Assembly: GCA_022710185.1 (NCBI GenBank)
Contig: JAKLHK010000024.1
Location: forward strand, 1 to 48,689
Length of the DNA stretch: 48,689 nucleotides
From: Bacteroidota bacterium
GTDB lineage: Bacteria; Bacteroidota; Bacteroidia; Bacteroidales; JAGNHN01
Reading direction: 5' to 3'
The notes beneath the pieces were generated by a model. That model was not told the origin of the DNA, searched no databases, and was given only the letters and a program-made list of their open reading frames with translations. The translations under genes were made by a program, and so were the position numbers. Position 1 is the stretch's first letter. Each line of letters opens with the position of its first letter. This document shows, in pieces, positions 37,701-45,559 of the stretch.

Positions 37701-38044
37701 CCGCGTATTTGAGGGCTCAGGGAGGATTCCGGCCCTATGCCTTCCGCCCGGAGGAGGTATTCGTGGGCTTTCCCGATCTCGCCCATGGTCCGTGCAGTTT
37801 CCCCGGCCCTGATGAGGGCCGTTGTCTCACCCATCGGATCTTTGAACAGGCGGTAGGCGATCGCGGCCCGTTCGAAATGCCGGATGGCTGCATGGAAATC
37901 AGCATTCCTGGCCTTATGCTGCCCTTGCTGCATCTCGGCTTCCGCTGCAGCACGACCGGGCCTGTCCTGACCAGGAAGCAGGAGCAGAAGGATGGCCAGG
38001 AGCACAATCAGCCCCGACCTCTTCGAATGAACGTGATGAGGCAT
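34745..38044 (-). CDS. Membrane-anchored TPR-CHAT (caspase-like) protein
   Basis: 1,099 residues. An N-terminal hydrophobic signal lies at about 10-27 (SGLIVLLAILLLLLPGQ). At least nine TPR units lie between about 35 and 490 (for example YNFYFLNQYDSALHYYQEAVKVL, YNNLGAVYLLMDQDSLAEDHL). A helical linker runs from about 500 to 720, followed by a CHAT peptidase domain at about 760-1055. The catalytic pair is H920 in HLAMHT and C967 in LSACNTG. A C-terminal membrane helix at about 1071-1088 is followed by RRRRRIISSGS, so by the positive-inside rule the TPR and CHAT parts face the periplasm. CHAT proteins are relatives of caspases and separase. No substrate is known for this architecture. It overlaps the anti-sigma gene tail to tail. 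Confidence 0.88.
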   Translation of the reverse strand: MPHHVHSKRSGLIVLLAILLLLLPGQDRPGRAAAEAEMQQGQHKARNADFHAAIRHFERAAIAYRLFKDPMGETTALIRAGETARTMGEIGKAHEYLLRAEGIGPESSLSPQIRGELFHLRSNLLSDEGDYPRAIREMKMAVRYKRLGGPSQDSSISLSINNIGYNFYFLNQYDSALHYYQEAVKVLDPAAHPASLDLAMYYQNIGIVHAIQGRLDTALNYMERSAGIRESGLPDDDPDLAYTYTNLGRLYRMLGDDPKAFEYNTRAEQVYIKHFGTEYPGLGTLYLNTGNNLKVMGDYDRAVSYYRKSLHIYTLGGNLSHPNIAKIYNNLGAVYLLMDQDSLAEDHLSRSLSLGTEESLQTITFRNLARIRQRKGDYASALAYLQRAGQTLSSTEGDLRAETANLSLDYGLLYKDMGLTDSALARTEEAIRILISYYGQHHPDLSEAYQAKAALLEMNGQPEQALLLYHDALRALVPGFNATDPLMNPVYSEGIITIEVLDPILGKAEALTALAGRDPRGPHLRHALDMLLQASELADAIRNQLAENSKQLLTRTLRSLYEKGLYLTCLLHQRERDPSLLEHAFLFTEKSKYAVLLSSMRDVEAREFGGIPDSLRDGERMTRDRITAYQKLINEENMGGNPDGERIARWENTIFELKREQAELIERFEQEYPKYYQFKYSQEVMTLPDLQQALHPDEVVVEYFLGEHALYALFVSPYSVIPLRRELPHHFESDIRLLRESLAPGALAQLNHAGFNEQQAAAHRMYTLLLAPVENFLRDRHLIIIPDELLGYLSFDLLLTRPADTGTMDYRNLPYLLRDHDISYSYLATLTYGAREEKSRRRMQVLGFAPDYSHLSGLPEVKLGNLRGMEKALPPIEHARSEMEMVERITGARIFNGSGASESRFKAEADQADIIHLAMHTLVDDHDPMFSKLAFTLPSEDQEDGLLNTYEIYNMDFRARMVVLSACNTGIGQLLRGEGIISLARAFKYAGVPSIVMTLWAVEDRSGAQIMEGFYENLSRGQSKSEALRSSKLAYLSSADRLHAHPYFWAAYVTIGEDAPLYKKEGRDLAWIIALSLSAVGLLVLYLLRRRRRIISSGS

Positions 38045-38081
38045 AAGTCCTACGCTGTCCCTTTTTACCGCTGCAAGGCCG

Positions 38082-38089
38082 TAAAGTTA
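38082..38089 (-). promoter_or_regulatory. Possible -7 box of the TPR-CHAT gene
   Basis: The minus strand reads TAACTTTA, one mismatch from TAnnTTTG, with a start expected near 38075 and about 30 bases to the ATG at 38044. No clear -33 TTG is seen. Confidence 0.35.
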
Positions 38090-38110
38090 CATACAGTATC
38101 TATGGGACAT

Positions 38111-38144
38111 AAAAAACGGAAGGCTGGTTGCCCAGCCTTCCGTG
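38111..38144 (-). terminator. Rho-independent terminator after the 441-residue surface protein gene
   Basis: On the minus strand ACGGAAGGCTGG, a short loop and CCAGCCTTCCGT form a twelve-pair stem followed by TTTTTT. It lies about 20 bases after the stop codon of the upstream gene and separates it from the TPR-CHAT gene. Confidence 0.93.
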
Positions 38145-38163
38145 AACAATATCGTTGTGACCA

Positions 38164-39489
38164 TCAGTGTCCGGCCACGGAAACCTGGCGGGAGATGTGC
38201 ATTTCTTCCCCGGATTTACCCTTCAGGAGGAGGTGAGCGACATAATGCCCTGCCGGAAGGGAGGCCAGGTCGAGCGAAAGCTCATGGGCTCCCGCTGTCA
38301 GCGTTGTGGACGGGGCCGTCAACAATACGCGACCCGTGAGGTCCATAATGCAATACCCCACTTCGGCATCGCTTAACAATTGTAATCCGATACGCGAGTG
38401 ATTGTTGGCAGGATTGGGATAGGACTGACCCACCAAGCCCAAATCCTCGGAGACCATAAGGGCAGGATAGCTCAGCGAAGCATACATTTCTTTGGTGCCT
38501 CCCGAACCAATGAAATGGCTTCCATGCAGGCTGGTCAGGGGATCGATCTCTCCCTTGGATGCTGCGCGCACCGTAAAGAGGATATCGAACACCACCTCCC
38601 CATCCGTATAGGAACGGGGGAGGTCATCAACGCTCATCCATGCCAGTTGGATGTATCCTTCGGCGATCGAGAACACGGCTCCTTCCGGGAGGCCTTCAAT
38701 CCCCTTGGCTGACAGACGTGATGCATCATATCCTATGCGCAGTCCGAACCCCCTGATGTCATTCATTCCTATGGCCTTGAAGGGAATGCGGACTAGGTCG
38801 CCGGGCTGGGCGGAAAGATATCCTTCGGCGCTCAGATATTGGACATCCCCGGGCTTTTTCTGAGGCTCGAATGCGCCATCCACGTCCCCACGTTTGGATC
38901 CTTCGGACTCATAATAAGTAGTATCACTTTCACTGGTATCTGTCGTGACAATAAAGGTGTCCAGTATCTGTGTGTTCAGAAATACCCATTCCTCCTCTAC
39001 GGTCGCAATGGCGCCATGGTTATTGTTGCCGTTGCCGTTACCATTTCCCCCTGCATTGCTGTGATTGTGCGCCCAGAACTGTACTATGGCGACTTTGTCT
39101 GCCTGGGTCACCAACCCATCCTTGTTCATGTCAGCGGCCATGAGCTGAATGGGGCTGAGCACGATCTGGCTGTTGGGATTGAGATAATCCATGATGAGCG
39201 CGGCGTCAGCAAGGTCTATCCCGCCTTCGTCGGCTTGTACACTGATTTGAAGGGTGTAGACCCCGGGATAAAGCCCGCTGAAAAAATACAGCCCGGTACT
39301 GTCTGTGACTGTAGTGGCTACCGCGGTTCCACTGACCTGGTTGACCAATACCACCGTAGCCCCTCCAACAGGCCAGTTGTCGTGGTAATAAAGCCTGCCT
39401 TCAATGTTGCCTTGCTGACCTAAGGCTGCCATCGTGGTTAGAAGGAGCAGGAAAGCCATGATACAGGGAGTAAAATATCTGGTTCTCAT
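38164..39489 (-). CDS. T9SS type-A cargo protein with dockerin-like and cohesin-like domains
   Basis: 441 residues. A signal peptide covers about 1-25 (FLLLLTTMAALGQQG). A prealbumin-like carboxypeptidase-regulatory domain lies at about 27-90 (IEGRLYYHDNWPVGGATVVLVN..STGLYFFSGLYPGVYTLQI). A dockerin-like segment lies at about 90-145 with two Ca-loop-like repeats (IDLADAALIMDYL and DMNKDGLVTQADKVAIV). Then comes a low-complexity GNGNGNNN linker, a cohesin-like beta-sandwich at about 225-335 (VRIPFKAIGMNDIRGFGLRI, VVFDILFTVRA), and a type-A T9SS sorting domain from about 360 (GQSYPNPANNHSRI..LTGRVLL..LPAGHYVAHL). The same four modules end the two following large proteins. The partner or ligand is unknown. 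Confidence 0.85.
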   Translation of the reverse strand: MRTRYFTPCIMAFLLLLTTMAALGQQGNIEGRLYYHDNWPVGGATVVLVNQVSGTAVATTVTDSTGLYFFSGLYPGVYTLQISVQADEGGIDLADAALIMDYLNPNSQIVLSPIQLMAADMNKDGLVTQADKVAIVQFWAHNHSNAGGNGNGNGNNNHGAIATVEEEWVFLNTQILDTFIVTTDTSESDTTYYESEGSKRGDVDGAFEPQKKPGDVQYLSAEGYLSAQPGDLVRIPFKAIGMNDIRGFGLRIGYDASRLSAKGIEGLPEGAVFSIAEGYIQLAWMSVDDLPRSYTDGEVVFDILFTVRAASKGEIDPLTSLHGSHFIGSGGTKEMYASLSYPALMVSEDLGLVGQSYPNPANNHSRIGLQLLSDAEVGYCIMDLTGRVLLTAPSTTLTAGAHELSLDLASLPAGHYVAHLLLKGKSGEEMHISRQVSVAGH

Positions 39490-39546
39490 AGGAATCTGGT
39501 TTAAGGCTTATGGCAACTATCCGGAGAATTGATTCCCTAATTTATA

Positions 39547-39554
39547 AAAGGTAA
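39547..39554 (-). promoter_or_regulatory. GGTTACC-type promoter of the 441-residue surface protein gene
   Basis: The minus strand reads GGGGGTTACCTTTTATAA. TACCTTTT is one mismatch from TAnnTTTG, and the G-run plus GGTTACC matches the sigma-operon promoter at 33402-33420. No TTG at -33 is in place, so it may be read by another sigma factor. Confidence 0.45.
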
Positions 39555-39668
39555 CCCCCGGAATTGTCAATTTGCCTGTTCCTGCGGCAAAATTAAGTTA
39601 TTAACAAGTGTGTATTTATAAACAGCAGAAAAACGGTATCTAATGTCCCGGTAACCCCAATGCAAGGT

Positions 39669-39676
39669 TACGTTTG
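39669..39676 (+). promoter_or_regulatory. GGTTAC-type upstream promoter of the 1,886-residue surface protein gene
   Basis: AAGGTTACGTTTG contains TACGTTTG, a full TAnnTTTG box with the GGTTAC prefix seen at the sigma operon. GGTAACCCC lies just upstream at 39650-39658. The block TTAACA..TGTG..TTTATAA at 39600-39621 is also shared with the sigma promoter. The spacer 39490-39785 holds no gene. Confidence 0.45.
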
Positions 39677-39719
39677 CACTTCAAGGAGTATAAAGCAGGG
39701 AAGCCTTGCCGTTCGGGCG

Positions 39720-39750
39720 TTGTAATTGCCTGAATCGTGGTCTATCTTTG
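39720..39750 (+). promoter_or_regulatory. Housekeeping promoter of the 1,886-residue surface protein gene
   Basis: TTG at 39720-39722, 20 bases, then TATCTTTG at 39743-39750: a full Bacteroidota promoter. Transcription near 39757 leaves about 30 bases to the ATG at 39786 and rules out the in-frame codon at 39726. Confidence 0.75.
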
Positions 39751-39785
39751 TACCGCTGCAAATTATACTAACAACATACCCTGTC

Positions 39786-42700
39786 ATGAAGAAAATTTAC
39801 GGAACCTTAACCTTCCTTGTACTGGTATTCCTGCTCCAAGGTTTCCCGATGCGTGGAAATGCACAGAATATCGATACCGCTTATGCGGTAGCCGATAGCG
39901 TATGCTCAGCCGATTCCTTTCTGCTGATCGCGAAGTTCAGTAGCCCGGTCGCTGTTGAGGCCACCTGGGATGGCCCTAACATCTCTGCTCCGCTGGTTTG
40001 GCAGGATACGGCCATTGTTGACACCCTAAAATGGGCCTACACCACGGGCACCACCAATGTTTACCAGTTCAATATCCAGTTGCGGGACGCATCTACCCTG
40101 GCGCTGTATCAAACCAAATATGTCAGCGTCTTCATCGGGGCCCGCCCGAACGGGGGTTTCGGCGTGGATTCCGTTTGCGTGGGCGACGTGACCAATTTCA
40201 CAAACACATCTACCGCCTATGGGTCCGAGACCATGACCTATGCCTGGGACTTCGGGGACCTGTCCGGGACCTCCACCCTGGAGGATCCGACCTACACCTA
40301 TGGGGCCCCCGGGAATTATCCGGTGCAGCTCGTGGTCACTTCTTCGTATGGTTGCACGGATACGGTGACCCATACCGCCTATGTTTTCCCATATCCCACG
40401 AACAGTTTCAATTCTCCTGATGGCTGCGAAGGCCAGGACATTACCCTGAGCCGCGATACCACAGGGCTCAACCTGCTGGGCTGGCGCTGGAAGTTCGGGG
40501 ATGGCAGCTTCCACCTGGGCGATACGGCCGTTGCCTACCGCTACGCCACGGCAGATACCTTTTCGGTGACCCTCATTGATACGAACGTGCTGGGGTGCGT
40601 GGACTCAACTACCCAAACCCTCATCGTGCATCCCAAACCAGTGAGCGCCGTGAGCTTCCCCTTCGACACGGTTTGTGCCTATAATTCAATAACCTTCACA
40701 CGCACCACTACCTCCGTGGATCCCATCCTCACCTGGTGGTGGAGGTTTACTTCGCGCAGCCCGCGTGAAGGCACCAATGCCCGCACCCAGACGTACACCG
40801 GACCGGGCCTCAAGACAGTGATCCTGATCGATACCACGATCTATGGATGTTCCGACACCGTTACGGATACCTTCTATGTTATGCCGCTTCCCGAGCCGGA
40901 CTTCAGCTGGGATACGGTTTGTGCCGAACACCCCACTACCTTAACCTATACCGGCTCCAGCGACTCTCTGGTCACCGGCAGGGCCTGGATCTTCCCTGAC
41001 GGGGACACGCTCATCGGGGGGACAAACGTCCAGCATACATTCGACACCGGCGGAATTTACCGGGTCGTGATGGTGGATACCACCATCAACGGCTGCTATG
41101 ATTCTTCGGTGCAGTTTGTGGAGGTCTACCCTCAGCCCATCCCGCTCATTTTTGCTGACTCCGTATGCTTCGGTGATTCCACCACCCTATCCCGTATCCC
41201 GCTCCAGCTTCCTTTGCCCGTCAAGAATGGATTTCTCTCGGGCTGGTCATGGAAGGTGGAGGATTCCGTGTATCATGATACCTATCGTTTCAAGCACCGC
41301 TTCAGCGGCCCTGGGAAATTTGCAGTCACCCTCATCGACACGGTTGCCATCACCGGCTGCGTTGATTCCATTACCGATACGATCGTGGTGTGGCGCCTGC
41401 CTGAGCCTGCCTTTGCGCATGACACGGTTTGCTATGGCGATTCCACCACCCTCACCCATACCTCTCTGCACCTTGGACCTGTGAAGGCCATGGACGACAG
41501 CCTTATCCGGGGATGGACCTGGTTTGTGGAGGATTCGGTGTACCACAACGTCAACCCAGTCCGCCACCAGTTCCTTACACCAGGAGAGTACCGTGTCACG
41601 TTGATTGATACCACCCTATACGGTTGTCTGGATTCCATCAGCGACACCGTGCTGGTCCGGCCGCTGCCAACCCCTGATTTCGTATATGACTCCGCCTGCC
41701 TTACGCATCCGGTGACCATGGAAAGGAACGACACCACGGGAATGCTGCTTTCGGGCTGGACTTGGGTGCTCGACGATACCATCGCCTATTCGGGTCAACT
41801 GGTTCAGACCCATGTGTTCGCCAGTGCCGGGGTGCACAATATCCGCCTGGTAGATACGACGATATACGGCTGCGTGGCCTATACAGAAGAGTATACCGAG
41901 GTGTACGACCTCCCGGCCCCTTCATTCACCCATGATAGCGTATGTTTCGGGGACAGCACACTGCTGAGGACCGAAAGTGTGTTCGGATCGAAATACGACA
42001 TCACGACAGGCTATACCTGGTTCATTGAAGACAGCGTTTATCACCGCACCCCTGCCGATGACCGCGAGTTGCTCCACCTGTTCTCGACCCCCGGGCTGCA
42101 CATTGTGACCCTGGTCGATACCACCATATATGGATGTGTGGATTCCATTTCTGATACCGTGTTCGTATTTCCATGGCCGGCTCCGGGCTATACCGCCGAC
42201 ACGGCCTGCTTCATGGATCCTTCCACACTGGTCCACCTTGACACCGCCGCGGCCCCTTCGGCCAACTGGCGCTGGGTACTCGATGACACCCTGGTGTTCT
42301 TCGACCTCGATACCCTGGTATGGACCTTCGCGAACCCCGGCCTGCACAGCGTGCAGCTGATCGATACGAACATCTGGGGCTGTGTGGATTCCATCTCCGG
42401 CTTTGTGCTGGTGCACCCCCGGCCGGTAGTGTCCATGGGCATCACCGATCCCGATACGTTCTGTGTTGATGAGGCCGGGATCAGCCTCAATACCGGTGTA
42501 CCGGCCGGCGGCAGCTATACCGGCAACGGGGTCAATACCTTCCTGCAGGCCTTCTTCCCGGGCCTGGCCGGGGCAGGGGACCATGTGATCACCTATACCT
42601 ATACCGATCCCCTGACAGGATGTCCATGGAGCGATTCGGTTTACGTTCATGTGAACGCCCTGCCCTTCGTTACTATGGATCCCCTCACCCCGATATGCGC

Positions 42701-45446
42701 AGACTATGGGCCTCTGACCCTTTACGGGGGAAGCCCTTCCGGAGGCACCTACAGCGGGGCCTTTGTTAATTCAGGCGTCTTTGATACCGATTCTGCCGGA
42801 GCAGGGACTTATCGCATCATGTATTACTATACCGACCCGGTGACCGGTTGTGTAAACCGTGATTCCTCCGATCTGGTCGTCTACCCCTTGCCAGTGGTTA
42901 CCCTGGCCCCTCAGGCCGACGTATGCGCCGATAATGGTTTGCTCGTCCTCAGCGGTGGAGCCCCGGCCCAGGGCACCTTTACCGGAGATTACGTGAATGC
43001 GGGCAGTTTCGATGTGGCATCCGCCGGCCCCGGAACCTACGACATATGGTATGTCTATGAGGATACGCTGACCCTTTGCCGCGATAGTGCCATGCAGACC
43101 CTGACCGTGCATGCCAATCCGGTGGTGACCATCATCAAGGACGATACAATCTGTCTGGGAGAATCAGTGACCCTTCAGGCCACGGGTGCCCTGACCTATC
43201 TGTGGGGTGATGGGGAAACCACCGCTTCGATTGATGTAAGCCCGTCAACCTCCATGACCTATCATGTGACGGGCACTGATGAACACGGGTGTACAGCTAC
43301 CGACGATGCTCATGTGATGGTCCGCCCTCTGCCTATTCTCAGCGTTTCCGCCGATACAGGGATATGCGCCGGTGACTGCGCCAGCCTTATGGCTTATGGT
43401 ACAGGCAGTTTCAGCTGGTCCTCAGGGAGCAGTTCGGCTTCGGCCAGCGTATGTCCAGGAGCTACAACTACCTATGTGGTCACCCTTACCGATGTGCATG
43501 GATGCGCCTCCACCGCCGATGTCAAGGTGACCGTATACCCCTTGCCACCGGCACCTGTCAGTGGGGGTGATGAAGAGGTCTGCTTCGGCTTCCCGAATCC
43601 ATCCCTCTCGGTGACCGGCACCAATGTCACCTGGTATGCCGATGCTGCAGGTTCTGTCGTGCTGGGATCGGGATTCATCTACACACCGGTGCAGTCTACG
43701 CCCGGATCCTACAGCTTCTGGGCCAGTTCCACCAGCGCCCAGGGGTGTGAAGGGCCGCTAACCCAGATCAACCTCGTCATCCATGCCCTTCCCATGCCTC
43801 CGGTGGGCGGACCGGACCGTGGGGTGTGTTTCGGGAACCAGAATCCCCGGCTCACCGCTACAGGCTCAGGTATCCGCTGGTATGCTGATGAAGGGCTCAC
43901 CCAGTTCCTGGCCAGCGCCACTTCCTATCGTCCGCTCGTCAGCACAGCCGGGGTCCATACCTTCTATGTCACCCAGACCGACCCGATCACCGGTTGCCAG
44001 AGCATGCCTGATTCCATCAAACTATACATTCACAGCCTACCCATGGTGAACGCCGGCCCGGATGCCAGCTATACCATAGGCGGCGACAGCCTTCTGCTGG
44101 GCAATGCCAGTGGGGCGGCTTCCCTGATCTATTCCTGGACACCAACCCATCATCTGGGTTCCCCAACGACAGCGCAGACCGCTGTCAATACCCCGGTGAG
44201 CGAGACCTATACCCTCAAGGTTACGGATGGTAATGGTTGCATAAATACCGATGCCGTGATGGTGCATGTGCTGCCCGACGGCAACACTATCGCTGGCCTG
44301 GTGTATTACGACAACGCCGTGGTACGTCCCATGCCCGGCACCGAGGTCGTACGCACCGCCGCCGCGGTGAAGTCGGCCGATACGACCCAGGCCGATGGCT
44401 TCGGTTATTACCACTTCACCCAGGTTCCTGCCGGGACCTTCCACCTGACCGCTCAGACCGGTAATCTCTGGGGATGGGGGGGAGTCAATGCTTCGGATGC
44501 CCTGCTCGTGGCGCGGCATTTCGTCAAGCTGGATACGCTGACCGGACTGGCTGAAATAGCCGCCGATGTCAACTCCGACCTGGCCGAGAATACGACCGAT
44601 GCCGTGCTTATCGCTCAGCGCTTTGCAGGGCTGGTGAGCTCCTTCGCCGCAGGTGACTGGGCCTTTATGGATTCCAGCTTCGTATTTGACAGTGCAGATT
44701 TCCATGTCTTCGATATCGGTGCGCTTTGCGTTGGTGATGTCAACCGCTCCTGGGATCCGCTCAAGACGATGTCAGTTCCGGCCCTGTCCTGGGAAGGGGT
44801 ATCCTATCCCGATGCATCAGGTACCATCAGCCTTGGCGTGAGTATGGACCAGGAGATATTCTCCCTGGGCGCTGCTTCCTTTGTACTCACGTTGGCAGAT
44901 GGGGCCCTGCTCACTGGAGTGGTTCCTGCAGACGGCTTCTCACAGAATTTCGTGTACAATATCCTTGGGGATGAGCTGAGGATCGCCTGGTTCGACCTTG
45001 AGCCCCGCAGCCTCCGGGCAGGGGAGGAACTCTTCTCGATACAGCTTCAGTCAGAATCCCTTCGCAGTGCAACGCCCGTGGCCCTGGCTGCAGGCACAGT
45101 GCTGGCCGATGGGGAAGGCCGGGAGCTGCCGGAAGCAAGATTCCGTATGCCGCATGCCGGTACCCTGGCCGGTGAATACCAGCTCGGCCAGAGCTATCCC
45201 AATCCCACCCGCGCTGCGACCATCATCCCCTTCAGCCTTGGCGGAGATGCCCAGGTCAGCATCGGAATCTACGACCTGTTGGGGAACCAGGTGGCCGACC
45301 TCTATCAGGGGACTGCCAGTGCCGGGAGGTACGAACTGAATTTTGACGCAACCCAGCTTAGCCCCGGGATGTATGTCTGCCGTATGGAGACCCGGAGCGA
45401 GGCAGGCGCTAAGGTTGAGTCCCGGCCCCTCGTCGTCACCCGGTAG
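39786..45446 (+). CDS. Giant PKD-repeat adhesin-like protein with T9SS type-A sorting domain
   Basis: 1,886 residues. A signal peptide covers about 1-28 (MKKIYGTLTFLVLVFLLQGF). About ten PKD-like domains follow to about residue 890. The first has the classic YAWDFGDLSGTST..PGNYPVQLVV. Later ones are degenerate and marked by DTTIYGCVDSISDTV-type ends and HDSVCFGDSTTL-type starts. Then come Ig-like units (YTDPVTGC.., VCFGFPNPSLSVTG) to about 1500. The C-terminal cassette follows: prealbumin-like domain (IAGLVYYDNAVVRPMPGTEV), dockerin-like segment (NASDALLVARHFV, ADVNSDLAENTTDAVLIAQRF), cohesin-like sandwich, and type-A sorting domain (GQSYPNPTRAATIIPFSL..LLGNQVADLY..LSPGMYVCRM). It is probably a surface or extracellular adhesin or scaffold. 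Confidence 0.9.
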   Translation: MKKIYGTLTFLVLVFLLQGFPMRGNAQNIDTAYAVADSVCSADSFLLIAKFSSPVAVEATWDGPNISAPLVWQDTAIVDTLKWAYTTGTTNVYQFNIQLRDASTLALYQTKYVSVFIGARPNGGFGVDSVCVGDVTNFTNTSTAYGSETMTYAWDFGDLSGTSTLEDPTYTYGAPGNYPVQLVVTSSYGCTDTVTHTAYVFPYPTNSFNSPDGCEGQDITLSRDTTGLNLLGWRWKFGDGSFHLGDTAVAYRYATADTFSVTLIDTNVLGCVDSTTQTLIVHPKPVSAVSFPFDTVCAYNSITFTRTTTSVDPILTWWWRFTSRSPREGTNARTQTYTGPGLKTVILIDTTIYGCSDTVTDTFYVMPLPEPDFSWDTVCAEHPTTLTYTGSSDSLVTGRAWIFPDGDTLIGGTNVQHTFDTGGIYRVVMVDTTINGCYDSSVQFVEVYPQPIPLIFADSVCFGDSTTLSRIPLQLPLPVKNGFLSGWSWKVEDSVYHDTYRFKHRFSGPGKFAVTLIDTVAITGCVDSITDTIVVWRLPEPAFAHDTVCYGDSTTLTHTSLHLGPVKAMDDSLIRGWTWFVEDSVYHNVNPVRHQFLTPGEYRVTLIDTTLYGCLDSISDTVLVRPLPTPDFVYDSACLTHPVTMERNDTTGMLLSGWTWVLDDTIAYSGQLVQTHVFASAGVHNIRLVDTTIYGCVAYTEEYTEVYDLPAPSFTHDSVCFGDSTLLRTESVFGSKYDITTGYTWFIEDSVYHRTPADDRELLHLFSTPGLHIVTLVDTTIYGCVDSISDTVFVFPWPAPGYTADTACFMDPSTLVHLDTAAAPSANWRWVLDDTLVFFDLDTLVWTFANPGLHSVQLIDTNIWGCVDSISGFVLVHPRPVVSMGITDPDTFCVDEAGISLNTGVPAGGSYTGNGVNTFLQAFFPGLAGAGDHVITYTYTDPLTGCPWSDSVYVHVNALPFVTMDPLTPICADYGPLTLYGGSPSGGTYSGAFVNSGVFDTDSAGAGTYRIMYYYTDPVTGCVNRDSSDLVVYPLPVVTLAPQADVCADNGLLVLSGGAPAQGTFTGDYVNAGSFDVASAGPGTYDIWYVYEDTLTLCRDSAMQTLTVHANPVVTIIKDDTICLGESVTLQATGALTYLWGDGETTASIDVSPSTSMTYHVTGTDEHGCTATDDAHVMVRPLPILSVSADTGICAGDCASLMAYGTGSFSWSSGSSSASASVCPGATTTYVVTLTDVHGCASTADVKVTVYPLPPAPVSGGDEEVCFGFPNPSLSVTGTNVTWYADAAGSVVLGSGFIYTPVQSTPGSYSFWASSTSAQGCEGPLTQINLVIHALPMPPVGGPDRGVCFGNQNPRLTATGSGIRWYADEGLTQFLASATSYRPLVSTAGVHTFYVTQTDPITGCQSMPDSIKLYIHSLPMVNAGPDASYTIGGDSLLLGNASGAASLIYSWTPTHHLGSPTTAQTAVNTPVSETYTLKVTDGNGCINTDAVMVHVLPDGNTIAGLVYYDNAVVRPMPGTEVVRTAAAVKSADTTQADGFGYYHFTQVPAGTFHLTAQTGNLWGWGGVNASDALLVARHFVKLDTLTGLAEIAADVNSDLAENTTDAVLIAQRFAGLVSSFAAGDWAFMDSSFVFDSADFHVFDIGALCVGDVNRSWDPLKTMSVPALSWEGVSYPDASGTISLGVSMDQEIFSLGAASFVLTLADGALLTGVVPADGFSQNFVYNILGDELRIAWFDLEPRSLRAGEELFSIQLQSESLRSATPVALAAGTVLADGEGRELPEARFRMPHAGTLAGEYQLGQSYPNPTRAATIIPFSLGGDAQVSIGIYDLLGNQVADLYQGTASAGRYELNFDATQLSPGMYVCRMETRSEAGAKVESRPLVVTR

Positions 45447-45463
45447 GTTTCAGGACTGTATGA

Positions 45464-45500
45464 AAGAAAGGCTGCCACCGCGAGGATGGCAGCCTTTCTT
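45464..45500. terminator. Bidirectional terminator between convergent surface-protein genes
   Basis: AAGAAAGGCTGCCA, a nine-base loop and TGGCAGCCTTTCTT form a perfect 14-pair inverted repeat. It lies 18 bases after one stop codon and 60 bases before the other. The T- and A-rich flanks are short on both sides. Confidence 0.8.
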
Positions 45501-45559
45501 GTTCCACTCAGCAGGGCGAGCTTCTGGCGGATGGAACCGGAGGGCCAGCAGGAACCCGC

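Noticed and set aside
38164..39489. True cellulosome component
   Set aside because: The dockerin-like and cohesin-like modules are common in T9SS surface proteins, and no cellulase or scaffoldin gene is present.
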